Part shown: piece by piece, positions 35,648-48,278 of the stretch
Numbering within the stretch: position 1 is the stretch's first letter
Layout of the letters: each line of letters starts with the position of its first letter
Source of the DNA: Isoetes taiwanensis
Taxonomy: Eukaryota; Streptophyta; Lycopodiopsida; Isoetales; Isoetaceae
NCBI GenBank assembly: GCA_021234155.1
Contig: JAJEKV010000051.1
Span: forward strand, 2,790,754 to 2,854,753
Direction: 5' to 3'
DNA: 64,000 nucleotides
Position numbers and translations under genes: made by a program
The notes under the pieces: generated by a model
Databases searched by the model: none
The model's input: only the letters and a program-made list of their open reading frames with translations
What the model was told of the DNA's origin: nothing

Positions 35648-37118
35648 TTACAGATTTTATAAACACTTAATTTTATTTATGTAAATACGAAATTTGGCTG
35701 ATAACAGAGACTGTATCAACCAAAAGGGGAACTATGCCGCCAAAATGACATTATGGCCGCTTATGCAAAGCTTCGACTTCACAAAAACAAGAAGCCAGAG
35801 ATGTTTGAGCGGACCAATCTGCTCTGCGTTTGTATTGCCAACCGGATAGCATCAAATTTATGTTCTAGGTTCGTAGCTGATGATGCTGGACATGTTATCC
35901 TGAGATTTATAGATGAAAAGCTCTAAAATGAGTTAGGGCAAAGTTTGCAGGGTCTAAGCTATTGCCGATATGGTGTTTGGCAATATAGCCAGAAGCTAGT
36001 TTTTCGGCCAGTGCAGTTCGTGAGGCCAAATATATGGCTATCATTAATGATAGCTATGGCTACTATGACAAAGTCTATTAACAGTTCTGGCTTTGTCTCT
36101 ACATCCAAAGATGATGTGTACTTCAATCTTGGTAAGTATTTGCTACCGTATGTCTATTTTCATGTAAACTGCGCTTAAAATGACTGCTCAAAGGCCAAGC
36201 CTGATCATTTCTTTATGAATTGGTTATGTTGAATGCCTTCTATCTGGGAGATGGTCGATAAGCTTTTATTCTTTGACGCTGAGACCTGTGATGGTGAGAA
36301 GGTAATAGATATGATGGCAGATCTTCTATGGTGCCTAAGAGGGTATGGAAGAAAAAGGACATGAATCGGCATGAAAATTGGAGCTAAAATACTCCGGCAT
36401 TCTCAAACAGGTTTGATCTATTGCTTATGAAAATAGAGCAAGATCTAATTTCTTTTTTCGATTTTTGAAAAAACTTTGGATATCACAGGGAAACAAGATT
36501 GCATATTAGAATGGATTGCATGAATAAGATATGTTCTGGCATATGTAGCCTTGTCTACTTCTAGTTGCAGGCTCATACGTTCTAAGTTGAAGATTCTTGC
36601 CACAAAGAACTTTTGAGCTTTAAAATAATGACAAGCTCTTTGTGGAAGTGGTGATTTACTGCACTAAATTAGTGTAATGTGATAGCAACATAAAATAATG
36701 GGCTGGGGCTTCCTTATTGTTTAAAGATGGAATAGAACTAAAACTGAGCCACCATATTATGTCCACATGTAGAATCGGGCTCCACGTTCTTGCTGTAAGA
36801 ATATGATCCACTTGATTACTTTGGGGTGGTCTTTACTGTAGCTATTGTGCTAAATTCTTTAAGAGTGTGATGCCTATGCATATGCTTTATGCTTTAACTA
36901 TTATAAGAATAAAATTTTGATGTTCTTAAGAGACAAATAAGAAGTGATTGAGTTCTTAAATACTGGAATGCTTACATGTGTATATAAAAGATATGGTAGA
37001 TGTTAAGCTCTTAAGGATTTTAAGGGGTGACTATAACAGTTGTAAAACTTGATTATACTGCTTATTATGAAAGACTCAAAATCATCATTCCATTTTCCTT
37101 TCTTGTTAATGTCACCTC

Positions 37119-37182
37119 AGGGCAAAAGGATACAATTGGTGATCAGTGATAAACTGAGAGACCCAATGTACCTTTTGGCCCT
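37119..37182 (+). repeat. A-type foldback, copy 5
   Basis: Intact version. Confidence 0.75.
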
Positions 37183-37643
37183 TGCATCGTTACCGGGATT
37201 ACTGCTAACGTTTGCATGATTGGCTGCAGGTACGGGTTCTCTCCTCTAATTGTCTCCATTTTGCTGTTAGAGTTGGCGTTAACGCGAAAGAAGATGGAAT
37301 ACCTTATATCAAGATTCAAAGTTTAATTTACACTGTATACTGCCAAATACAAAACTTTATAGATGGAAGATGTAAGATTTATGTTTATAGTTGTAAGTTT
37401 ATATGACAAGAGGTAAGATTATTCAAGTTTAAAAATGTAAAACTATATGACAATATGTAAGATTCTTCAAGTTTTAAGATGGAAGATTATTTGGCAAGTT
37501 ATATGGGCTTTGGTTTGGAGAGTGCCTGATGTGGCCTGGCCTAAAAAACCAGGGTGGATATTGGGATAAGTGATCTTGCCTTGAACAAGGTTCTTTTAAT
37601 GTAATTGTTTGCATAACTGTGACTGTAGTCTTGGCAAGAACAT

Positions 37644-37647
<4 letters not shown>

Positions 37648-37675
<28 letters not shown>

Positions 37676-37690
37676 AAGAAGAAGAAGAAG
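37648..37690 (+). repeat. GAA array, 14 repeats; block absent; type 1 to type 2 switch
   Basis: Left flank is type 1 (GAACATGTAA); right flank (GAGGTTATTC) begins type 2. The ~475-bp block is missing. Confidence 0.95.
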
Positions 37691-39963
37691 AGGTTATTCT
37701 TTTTTGATTCTTCAAATAATTGAAATGAGAAAAGAAAATCCGATGATGATGTTATGCAAGAGGATTGAGCCTATAAAGCCACATGAGGCAAAACAATTTT
37801 ACATGATTATACTTTCAGTAGTATGGGATATGAACCATGCTAAGATGCAAAAATGCTCTTCTAAACCTCAAAATCCTAAGACGAACTTCTGCAAAAAGAG
37901 ATTCTCTCTTCGAATATTTTAATTTTCAAAACTTGCTCCTATATGAGCTTTAATTGACCAAAGCATGCTATTATTATTGAAAGAGATGATTGCTAGGATA
38001 TGCAATATGGTCCATGTGGCTTAACCATGGGCCATGCGAATTAATGATATACATGGCTAGGATATGGAGTATGGTTACATTTTGGAAAATATATGCCAAA
38101 AGATTTGTGGGCTTGCAAAAGTGGCTAAAGTATGATAATTCACGAATTAGACATTGTTCAAAAAGTACCTTTGGGTATTTAAATTGGAATATTAAACTTT
38201 GTCTTTTTTGGAAGCATGCATGTTTTGGAAGCATATGTTTTTTAGATATGGTTCCTGCTTGTTGGATCGCATCACACTCTTGATGCCGTAATTGATATAT
38301 GCAGAAGCTAATCTGGCTTATAAATCTTTATTCCTGATGATATTTTTTGGCAGAGCTCAATGAATATGGCAGAGCCTACTGGTTATTATGCTTCGGATAT
38401 ATGGAAGCCTTGGCTCAGCGTCAAATAAGCGGGACCTTGGCTCAAATTCGAATTTGTGAAAGCAACTATTGCAAATAATCAACTGCAAGCTTATGATATT
38501 TGGTGGACGTAAATCAGGTTAGATAAGACCTTCTGTTCTTTATGTTGCCTTAGCGTATAAAAATGCAAAGGCATAGCTAATATTATTCTAAATAGAAGGA
38601 TATAATTTTGAGCACAGATATGAATCCAAAGTGAGGGTTTTAATCTGGAATAAGAGATGCCAGTACGGTGACACTTCTTATTAGCTTGGTTTCCCTTTCA
38701 ATTTATTTAGATGTATAGCTTAAAAGTAGCCTTCCACATAAAAGTGGTGTTTTTGATAAACTATTGGTGGAGATAAGAAGTCTCAAGGAAAAGATAAGCG
38801 GCCCAATTGAGCCAATAAAAAGCGATGTTAGAAACAAATAAAAAAGGCGATCTTAGAAACAAATAAAAAAGCTGATGTTAGAAACGTTCTAAATCAAGTT
38901 TGATGATGTAAGAAGATGCAAGATGCAAGATGCAAGATCAAGATGCATGATCAAGCTCTCATGCTCCAGCTCATTGAGCCATATGGTTAGCTACCTTGTT
39001 ATTCAAATGCTCTTTGGATATGACATGCTTAAATTATTATATTCAAAAGTTTATATTCTAAATCTTATATTCGACAGATACATTTTGGAAGTGATTATGA
39101 TGCCCGAAAAAATCTGAAATATGTTGGAAATGCTTATATAAAATGTTGAGATGGAACTCGAGGAAGTTAAAATGTTAAATATTTTATGATTTTCTATAAA
39201 CCGACTATGTTGATCAAGGCTAAAATCATATTTTTGAGATCACAATAACCGACTAGATTTGGGGCTAAGAAATTAGTTCTCGTCTAATGGTTATACTTGA
39301 GATCAAATGGGAAGTCTATAATGCTAAAAGCGTTAATATTCGATTGTCCTTTCTTGTTAAATGTCCACCTCGGGGCAAAAGGATACAATTGGTGATCATT
39401 GATAAACCGAGAGACCCAATGTACCTTTGGCCCTTGCACATTTACCATTATCATGCTAATTGTGTATTGGTTGGTCAGCAGTGCAGGGTTCTCTCCTCCA
39501 ATTGTCTCTATTTTCTTTGTTAGAGTTGGCGTTAGCGTGGAAATGGAATAACTTGGATCGTAAGAGATGGAATAAAAGTCGCACTTTGATAGAGACACTG
39601 AGATAAGATATATGAATACATACTATACAAGAATGTTATTGAATACTCTATATTTTGTATCTATGGCATTTTAAACTTACACTTTGAGAATACATAATGC
39701 GTTATAAGTTAAATACATTGTATACTTTATACTCTAAAATTTCCTGAGATTTACACTTTACAAGTTAAATTTGAGATTTACACTTTATGGAATTTGTTTT
39801 TAAATTAGGAATTTGTATGGGCTTATGGTTTGGAGAGTGCACGATGTGCCTGGCCTAAAACCGGGGTGGATATTTGGAAATATGATCTTGCCTTGAACAA
39901 GGTTCTTTTTAAAGTAATTGTACTTTAAATGTGATTTGTAGTCTAGGTAAGAACATGTCTGAA
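37691..39963 (+). repeat. Type 2 unit body, copy 1 (about 590 bp shorter)
   Basis: Matches the other three type 2 bodies but lacks the part equivalent to about 41013-41600. The deletion joint lies near 38220, between similar GCATGCATGTTT and GCATATGTTTT sequences. It includes 26-bp repeats (38818-38895) and an altered A-type foldback (39371-39434). Confidence 0.92.
39371..39434 (+). repeat. A-type foldback, copy 6 (altered)
   Basis: Differs from the copy at 47212 almost only at CAG/CTG sites and in one T run. Confidence 0.65.
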
Positions 39964-40446
39964 AAGAAGAAATTGTGATTTCCACTTCTTTGGAGTTATC
40001 GGCAAACGCATCTCTTCTACAAACCAAGGCTAGTTTGTAAATTATTGCTTTTGACGTAGAAAAATAGGTTTTGCTACCATATGTTTTGGTAAATGGCCCA
40101 TAGCCTATAAAATGATATAGTGCATTATGCAATATGGGTCGTCCATTGGTACTTAAGGCCTTAATGTGCCGTATGTACTTCACAATTTTAAAATCGATAA
40201 TCTGTCAAGGGTCTTGAACTAGTCCACTGTACTAGCTCTCGAATTATCTGCTAATGCGGATATGGTATTTGGTCCCTTGCACCTTATACTACTAAAATAC
40301 AGGATGACACAATAACTTGATCTTTGAATTATAGATTCTATGAATCTACTTTCTACAGTGTAAGGAAGTAGGACCCCTTTTATATGGGGGGTCCTACTTT
40401 CCTTATAAGAAGAGGTGTCCTACATCTCGATGGAGGGATTGTGGGA
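39964..40446 (+). repeat. GAA-bounded ~475-bp block (altered copy)
   Basis: Left tract reads GAAAAGAAGAAA. Double hairpin at 40362-40424. Many CAG/CTG changes relative to the 43.3- and 47.8-kb copies. Confidence 0.8.
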
Positions 40447-40476
40447 GAAGAAGAAGAAGAAGAAGAAGAAGAAGAA
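40447..40476 (+). repeat. GAA array, 10 repeats
   Basis: Left flank is the block end; right flank type 2. Confidence 0.95.
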
Positions 40477-43327
40477 GAGGTTATTCTTTTTTGATTCTTC
40501 AAATAATTGAAATGAGAAAAGAAAATCCGATGATGATGTTCCTTGAAGAGGATTGAGCCTATAAAAGCCACATGAGGCAAAACAATTTTACATGATTATA
40601 CTTTCGGTAGTATGGGATATGAACCATGCTAAGATGCAAAAAATGCTCTTCTAAACCTCAAAATCCTAAGACGAACTTCTGCAAAAAGAGATTCTCTCTT
40701 GAATATTTTAATTTTCAAAACTTGCTCCTATATGAGCTTTAATTGACCAAAGCATGCTATTATTATTGAAAGAGATGATTGCTAGGATATGCAATATGGT
40801 CCATGTGGCTTAACCATGGGCCATGCGAATTAATGATATACATGGCTAGGATATGGAGTATGGTTACATTTTGGAAAATATATGCCAAAAGATTTGTGGG
40901 CTTGCAAAAGTGGCTAAAGTATGATAATTCACGAATTAGACATTGTTCAAAAAGTACCTTTGGGTATTTAAATTGGAATATTAAACTTTGTCTTTTTTGG
41001 AAGCATGCATGTTTAATCATTTTGTATAAACTAAAGATATAGCTTATGTGATTAACTCTTTAATCTTATGCATGCATCTGGTTTAAATGCATGCAAGGCA
41101 AGTGGTGCAACATGCAATTGCATGTCACTTTTTCCTTAGCTTATGGGCTTGGTGGAAGCGCCCATTTGCTTCATATGATAGTAAGGTGCAAAGCGGCCAA
41201 AAGTGGCACGTATATGAAGGTAACAAAGTTCCAAAGTTTTTTTAAAAAAAATTGTGCATTAAAATTAAATGGTAATGAATTTAGGGCATACGTTGGTGCC
41301 AAAAATATGTTTGGGCAAAATTTTATTCGTGGCTCTGCTAAGCATGTGCTACGGCCGCATCTGGCGCCCAAAGAGCCGCTCATTACAGATATCGGCTCCA
41401 TGCCAACAACAAGAAAAGGATTTTGTACAGTTGTTCGCTGCAAAAGAATAGAAGCCAGAATGATTGCAGCAAACCGATATGCTCTGGAGTCAGTGCAAAA
41501 TGGTGATTTTACCTTTTGAAGTTCTGAGCTTTGTGCTTTGAGAGTGCAGATTTTACCTTTTGAAGTTCTGAGCTTTGTGCTTTGAGTTTCGATTTAGATA
41601 AGCATATGTTTTTTAGATATGGTTCCTGCTTGTTGGATCGCATCACACTCTTGATGCCGTAATTGATATATGCAGAAGCTAATCTGGCTTATAAATCTTT
41701 ATTCCTGATGATATTTTTTGGCAGAGCTCAATGAATATGGCGAGCCCTCTTTCGGGTTATTATGCTTTGGATATATGGAAGCCTTGGCTCGTCAAATAAA
41801 GCGGGACCTTGGCTCAAATTCGAATTTGTGAAAGCAACTATTGCAAATAATCAACTGCAAGCTTATGATATTTGGTGGACGTAAATCAGGTTAGATAAGA
41901 CCTTCTGTTCTTTATGTTGCCTTAGCGTATAAAAATGCAAAGGCATAGCTAATATTATTCTAAATAGAAGGATATAATTTTGAGCACAGATATGAATCCA
42001 AAGTGAGGGTTTTAAACGGAATAAGAGATGCCAGATCTGGTGACACTTCTTATTAGCTTGGTTTCCCTTTCAATTTATTTAGATGTATAGCTTAAAAGTA
42101 GCCTTCCACATAAAAGTGGTGTTTTTGATAAACTATTGGTGGAGATAAGAAGTCTCAAGGAAAAGATAAGCGGCCCAATTGAGCCAATAAAAAGCTGATG
42201 TTAGAAACAAATAAAAAGCTGATCTTAGAAACAAATAAAAAGCTGATGTTAGAAACGTTCTAAATCAAGTTTGATGATGTAAGAAGATGCAAGATGCAAG
42301 ATGCAAGATCAAGATGCATGATCAAGCTCTCATGCTCCAGCTCATTGAGCCATATGGTTAGCTACCTTGTTATTCAAATGCTACTGGATATGACATGCTT
42401 AAATTATTATATTCAAAAGTTTATATTCTAAATCTTATATTCGATTGTGATACATTTTGGAAGTGATTATGATGCCTGAAAAAATCTGAAATATGTTGGA
42501 AATGCTTATATAAAATGTTGAGATGGAACTGAGGAAGTTAAAATGTTAAATATTTTATGATTTTCTATGAAACTGACTATGTTGATCAAGGCTAAAATCA
42601 TATTTTTGAGATCACAATAACCAGCTAGATTTGGGGCTAAGAAATTAGTTCTCGTCTAATGGTTATACTTGAGATCAAATGGGAAGTCTATAATGCTAAA
42701 AACGTTAATATTCCAGTGTCCTTTCTTGTTAAATGTCCACCTCAGGGCAAAAGGATACAATTGGTGATCGATGATAAAGCGAGAGACCCAATGTACCTTT
42801 TGGCCCTTGCACATTTACCATTATCATGCTAATTGTGTATTGGTTGGTTGCAGTGCTGGGTTCTCTCCTCCAATTGTCTCTATTTTTCTTTGTTAGAGTT
42901 GGCGTTAACGTGGAAATGGAATAACCTGGATCGTAAGAGATGGAATAAGTCGCACTTTGATAGAGACACAGATAAGATATATGAATACATACTATACAAG
43001 AATGTTATTGAATACTCTATATTTTGTATCTATGGCATTTTAAACTTACACTTTGAGAATACATAATGCGTTATAAGTTAAATACATTGTATACTTTATA
43101 CTCTAAAATTTGAGATTTACACTTTACAAGTTAAATTTGAGATTTACACTTTATGGAATTTGTTTTTAAATTCAGGAATTTGTATGGGCTTATGGTTTGG
43201 AGAGTGCCTGATGTGGCCTGGCCTAAAAACCAGGGTGGATATTTGGAAATATGATCTTGCCTTGAACAAGGTTCTTTTAAAGTAATTGTACTTTAAATGT
43301 GACTGTAGTCTAGGTAAGAACATGTAC
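40477..43327 (+). repeat. Type 2 unit body, copy 2
   Basis: Full-length type 2 body. It has the GGCGCCC...GCCGC motif (about 41363-41380), a 44-bp tandem repeat (about 41505-41590), three 26-bp repeats (42190-42256) and an A-type foldback (42744-42807). The frame 41091-41519 (142 codons) is conserved in copy 4 but broken in copy 3 by an insertion and indels. I see no domain and do not call it a gene. Confidence 0.93.
42744..42807 (+). repeat. A-type foldback, copy 7
   Basis: Nearly intact; the loop is altered at CAG/CTG sites. Confidence 0.7.
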
Positions 43328-43336
43328 GAAGAAGAA
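43328..43336 (+). repeat. Short GAA tract (3 repeats)
   Basis: Left border of the block; left flank GAACATGTAC. Confidence 0.8.
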
Positions 43337-43809
43337 ATTGTGATTTCCACTTGCTGGAGTTATCTGGCAAACGCATCTCTTCTACAAACCAGGTTAGTTT
43401 GTAAATTATTGCTTTTGGACAGAAAAATAGGTTTTGCTACCATATGTTTTGGTAAATGGCCCATAGCCTATAAAATGATATAGTGCATTATGCAATATCG
43501 TCATCCATTGGTACTTAAGGCCCACTGTGCCGTATGTACTTCACAATTTTAAAATCCTGATAATCTGTCAGGTCTTGAACTAGTCCACTGTACTAGCTCT
43601 CGAATTATCTGCTAATGCGGATATGGTATTTGGTCCACTGCACCTTATACTACTAAAATACAGATGACACAATAACTTGATGCTGAATTATAGATTCTAT
43701 GAATCTACTTTCTTCTGGTGTAAGGAAGTAGGACCCCTCTTTTTATAAGGGGGGTCCTACTTTCCTTATAAGAAGAGGTGTCCTACATCCCGAGGGAGGG
43801 ATTGTGGGA
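43337..43809 (+). repeat. GAA-bounded ~475-bp block
   Basis: Double hairpin at 43722-43785, preceded by the palindrome AGATTCTATGAATCT (about 43691-43707). Confidence 0.88.
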
Positions 43810-43947
43810 GAAGAAGAAGAAGAAGAAGAAGAAGAAGAAGAAGAAGAAGAAGAAGAAGAAGAAGAAGAAGAAGAAGAAGAAGAAGAAGAAGAAGAAGAAG
43901 AAGAAGAAGAAGAAGAAGAAGAAGAAGAAGAAGAAGAAGAAGAAGAA
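43810..43947 (+). repeat. GAA array, 46 repeats
   Basis: Same flanks as the 9-10 repeat arrays at 40447 and 48279, so this array expanded within one copy. Confidence 0.97.
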
Positions 43948-44765
43948 GAGGTTATTCTTTTTTGATTCTTCAAATAATTGAAATGAGAAAAGAAAATCCG
44001 ATGATGTTATGCAAGAGGATTGAGCCTATAAAGCCACATGAGGCAAAACAATTTTACATGATTATACTTTCAGTAGTATGGGATATGAACCATGCTAAGA
44101 TGCAAAAATGCTCTTCTAAACCTCAAAATCCTAAGACGAACTTCTGCAAAAAGAGATTCTCTCTTCGAATATTTTAATTTTCAAAACTTGCTCCTATATG
44201 AGCTTTAATTGACCAAAGCATGCTATTATTATTGAAAGAGATGATTGCTAGGATATGCAATATGGTCCATGTGGCTTAACCATGGGCCATGCGAATTAAT
44301 GATATACATGGCTAGGATATGGAGTATGGTTACATTTTGGAAAATATATGCCAAAAGATTTGTGGGCTTGCAAAAGTGGCTAAAGTATGATAATTCACGA
44401 ATTAGACATTGTTCAAAAAGTACCTTTGGGTATTTAAATTGGAATATTAAACTTTGTCTTTTTTGGAAGCATGCATGTTTAATCATTTTGTATAAACTAA
44501 AGATATAGCTTATGTGATTAACTCTTTAATCTTATGCATGCATCTGGTTTAAATGCATGCAAGACAAGTGGTGCAACATGCAATTGCATGTCACTTTTTC
44601 CTTAGCTTATGGGCTTGGTGGAAGCGCCCATTTGCTTCATATGATAGTAAGGTGCAAAGTGGCCAAAAGTGGCACGTATATGAAGGTAACAAAGTTCCAA
44701 AGTTTTTTTAAAAAAAATGCATGCGATTCGACACCGTCGGATCGCCATTTTGGGGAGAGACGAGG

Positions 44766-44774
44766 CTATATATA
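44766..44774 (+). promoter_or_regulatory. TATA box in the 1.0-kb insertion
   Basis: CTATATATA about 48 bp inside the left end of the insertion, followed by pyrimidine-rich sequence (CTCTTTCTCC). Confidence 0.4.
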
Positions 44775-44898
44775 CGTTGTTGAGCTCTTTCTCCATTATC
44801 GGCGTCTTCTCACAGCAGTTTTTTTGTCTCAGTTCCCTCCCTTCCCACCCTAAGTTGTTTACATTCATGTTTTTTCATTTTGATTTGTGCTTCTATAT

Positions 44899-45124
44899 CG
44901 CGTGGCTCGCGTGACCAGCCCCTCTGTATTTGAGAGGTTATGTTGTGTTAAGATATGATGTTATGCCGCCTGGCTCGCGTGACCAGCCCTTTTTTATTCT
45001 TGAAGTATTTGTCATTTCTCGTGTGGCACGCGTATATAGCCACTCTGTGTTTGAGAGGTTATGTGGTTTTAGGATGTTATATCGCGTGGCTCGCGTGACC
45101 AGCCCCTTCTATTATTGAAGGATT
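44899..45124 (+). repeat. Four imperfect ~61-bp repeats in the insertion
   Basis: Core TGGCTCGCGTGACCAGCC at about 44901, 44963 and 45086, with a diverged third unit near 45022 (TGGCACGCGTATATAGCC). Confidence 0.8.
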
Positions 45125-47211
45125 GTGATTTGTTATGCCTCCGTGGGGGGTTTCGCCGAGCCGGCGTGATGGCATATATTTTTGAGTTATGTGCATCTTT
45201 TTACGTTGTTTCTTTGCAGGCCATCTCATCCAACTGTGGGAAACTCGAAGTTTTTTTTTTTTGAGTTACTTCCCTCCTATTCTATTTTAATGTCTAATGC
45301 ATTTGGTTCATTTTCTTTTACCTTGAGTTTTTCAGGTGATCATGGCCATTTGTTTCTTTCTTATGGCTCTCATGTTGGGTTCGAGAGGAATCGTCTTATT
45401 TGCAACCTCGATCTTGTGCTTCCTCGACTTTTTCATCAATGATCTCCACTTTGATGGCCTGGGCTTTTCATTTGGAGCCGTCGGGCGAAGGTTTATCATT
45501 AGGGTTTTCCTCGAAAACCCGAAAGGGCGGGGTTTTTCATCCCGGTGATAAACTTTCGCACGTTGCCTCTTATTTGCCTTTCTTATTTTACGCCATCTTC
45601 AAAGGGGCCTGGGTTGTTCCTATGGCAGGTCCCCTTTATTATTATTAGTGGGTAGTCAGACCCAATTGGGGACTACCCTCCACCTTAGATATTTTTTTTC
45701 AAAATGTTTGTACACTGCTGTGATGAAAGATATGCCAAATTGTGCATTAAAATTAAATGGTAATGAATTTAGGGCATACGTTGGTGCCAAAAATATGTTT
45801 GGGCAAAATTTTATTCGTGGCTCTGCTAAGCATGTGCTACGGCCGCATCTGGCGCCCAAAGAGCCGCTCATTACAGATATCGGCTCCATGCCAACAACAA
45901 GAAAAGGATTTTTGTGCGGTTGTTCAGCCGAAAAGAATAGAAGCCGAGAATGATTGCAAGCAAACCGATATACTCTCGAGTCGATTGCAAAATGGTGATT
46001 TTACCTTTTGAAGTTCTGAGCTTTGTGCTTTGAGAGTGCAGATTTTACCTTTTGAAGTTCTGAGCTTTGTGCTTTGAGTTTCGATTTAGATAAGCATATG
46101 TTTTTTAGATATGGTTCCTTCTTGTTGGATCGCATCACACTCTTGATGCCGTAATTGATATATGCGAAGCTAATCGGCTTATAAATCTTTATTCGATGAT
46201 ATTTTTGGCGAGCTCAATGAATATGGCGAGCCCATGGTTATTATGCTTTGGATATATGGAAGCCTTGGCTCGTCAAATAAGCGGGACCTTGGCTCAAATT
46301 GAATTTGTGAAAGCAACTATTGCAAATAATCAACGCAAGCTTATGATATTTGGTGGACGTAAATCGGGTTAGATAAGACCTTCGTTCTTTATGTTGCCTT
46401 AAGCGATATAAAATGCAAAGGCATAGCTAATATTATTCTAAATAGAAGGATATAATTTTGAGCACGATATGAATCCAAAGTGAGGGTTTCAACTGAATAA
46501 GAGATGCCAATCTGGTGACACTTCTTATTAGCTTGGTTTCCCTTTCAATTTATTTAGATGTATAGCTTAAAAGTAGCCTTCCACATAAAAGTGGTGTTTT
46601 TGATAAACTATTGGTGGAGATAAGAAGTCTCGAGGAAAAGATAAGCAGCCCAATTGAGCCAATAAAAAGCTGATGTTAGAAACAAATAAAAAGCTGATCT
46701 TAGAAACAAATAAAAAGCTGATGTTAGAAACGTTCTAAATCAAGTTTGATGATGTAAGAAGATGCAAGATGCAAGATCAAGATGCATGATCAAGCTCTCA
46801 TGCTCCAGCTCATTGAGCCATATGGTTAGCTACCTTGTTATTCAAATGCTACTGGATATGACATGCTTAAATTATTATATTCAAAAGTTTATATTCTAAA
46901 TCTTATATTCGATTGTGATACATTTTGGAAGTGATTATGATGCCTGAAAAAATCTGAAATATGTTGGAAATGCTTATATAAAATGTTGAGATGGAACTGA
47001 GGAAGTTAAAATGTTAAATATTTTATGATTTTCTATGAAACTGACTATGTTGATCAAGGCTAAAATCATATTTTTGAGATCACAATAACCAGCTAGATTT
47101 GGGGCTAAGAAATTAGTTCTCGTCTAATGGTTATACTTGAGATCAAATGGGAAGTCTATAATGCTAAAAACGTTAATATTCCAGTGTCCTTTCTTGTTAA
47201 ATGTCCACCTC

Positions 47212-47275
47212 AGGGCAAAAGGATACAATTGGTGATCAGTGATAAACTGAGAGACCCAATGTACCTTTTGGCCCT
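47212..47275 (+). repeat. A-type foldback, copy 8
   Basis: Intact reference-like copy. Confidence 0.75.
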
Positions 47276-47794
47276 TGCACATTTACCATTATCATGCTAA
47301 TTGTGTATTGATTGGCTGCAGGTACGGGTTCTCTCCTCCAATTGTCTCTATTTTGCTGTTAGAGTTGGCGTTAACGTGGAAATGGAATAACTGGATGCGT
47401 AAGAGATGGAATAAGCTGCACTTTGATAGAGACACAGATAAGATATATGAATACATACTATACAAGAATGTTATTGAATACTCTATATTTTGTATCTATG
47501 GCACTTTAAACTTACACTTTGAGAATACATAATGCGTTATAAGTTAAATACATTGTATACTTTATACTCTAAAATTTTGAGATTTACACTTTACAAGTTA
47601 AATTTGAGATTTACACTTTATGGAATTTGTTTTTAAATTCAGGAATTTGTATGGGCTTATGGTTTGGAGAGTGCCTGATGTGGCCTGGCCTAAAAACCAG
47701 GGTGGATATTTGGAAATATGATCTTGCCTTGAACAAGGTTCTTTTAAAGTAATTGTACTTTAAATGTGACTGTAGTCTAGGTAAGAACATGTAC

Positions 47795-47803
47795 GAAGAA
47801 GAA
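47795..47803 (+). repeat. Short GAA tract (3 repeats)
   Basis: Left border of the block. Confidence 0.8.
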
Positions 47804-48278
47804 ATTGTGATTTCCACTTGCTGGAGTTATCTGGCAAACGCATCTCTTCTACAAACCAGGTTAGTTTGTAAATTATTGCTTTTGGACAGAAAAATAGGTT
47901 TTGCTACCATATGTTTTGGTAACTGGCCCATAGCCTATAAAATGATATAGTGCATTATGCAATATCAGGCTGTCCATTGGTACTTAAGGCCCACTGTGCC
48001 GTATGTACTTCACAATTTTAAAATCCTGATAATCTGTCAGGTCTTGAACTAGTCCACTGTACTAGCTCTCGAATTATCTGCTAATGCGGATATGGTATTT
48101 GGTCCACTGCACCTTATACTACTAAAATACAGATGACACAATAACTTGATGCTGAATTATAGATTCTATGAATCTACTTTCTTCTGGTGTAAGGAAGTAG
48201 GACCCCTCTTTTTATAAGGGGGGTCCTACTTTCCTTATAAGAAGAGGTGTCCTACATCCCGAGGGAGGGATTGTGGGA
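47804..48278 (+). repeat. GAA-bounded ~475-bp block
   Basis: Double hairpin at 48191-48255; almost identical to the block at 43337. Confidence 0.88.

Larger units (their letters stand above)
35059..37647 (+). repeat. Type 1 unit body, copy 2
   Basis: Near-identical to 31941-34526, including the SINE-like relic (minus, 35572-35647) and an intact A-type foldback (37119-37182). An open frame at 35945-36178 is interrupted in copy 1 and has no family match. Confidence 0.93.
44719..45736 (+). mobile_element. 1.02-kb insertion of unknown class (LTR-like or non-autonomous)
   Basis: Absent from the same position in copies 2 (near 41253) and 4 (near 49077), where eight A residues are followed directly by TTGTGC. 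The insertion is flanked by AAAT on both sides (44715-44718 and 45737-45740), a likely 4-bp target duplication; read one base wider, it starts TG and ends CA like an LTR. Inside are a TATA box (CTATATATA, 44766-44774), four imperfect ~61-bp repeats (about 44899-45124) built on TGGCTCGCGTGACCAGCC, and a hairpin (CGAAGGTTTATCAT...GTGATAAACTTTCG, about 45487-45558). Near the end is GGGTAGTC...GACTACCC. The short frames (largest 86 aa) have no recognisable domain. A solo LTR or a non-autonomous element fits best. Confidence 0.7.
43948..47794 (+). repeat. Type 2 unit body, copy 3 (with 1.0-kb insertion)
   Basis: Homologous to copies 2 and 4 apart from the insertion at 44719-45736. The part at 45.9-46.5 kb is strongly altered at CAG/CTG sites, while 46.6-47.8 kb is nearly identical to copy 4. 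Confidence 0.92.

Noticed and set aside
37990-38283. Repeated frames starting MLGYAIWSMWL (38.0, 40.8, 44.2, 48.6 kb) and their opposite-strand counterparts
   Set aside because: Both strands are open at once in all four copies because the copies are nearly identical; no start context or domain supports them.
41091-41519. 142-codon frame repeated at 48915-49343
   Set aside because: Open in two recent copies, but no domain is visible, a third copy is interrupted by an insertion, and neighbouring sequence shows no coding bias. Conservation is explained by recent duplication.
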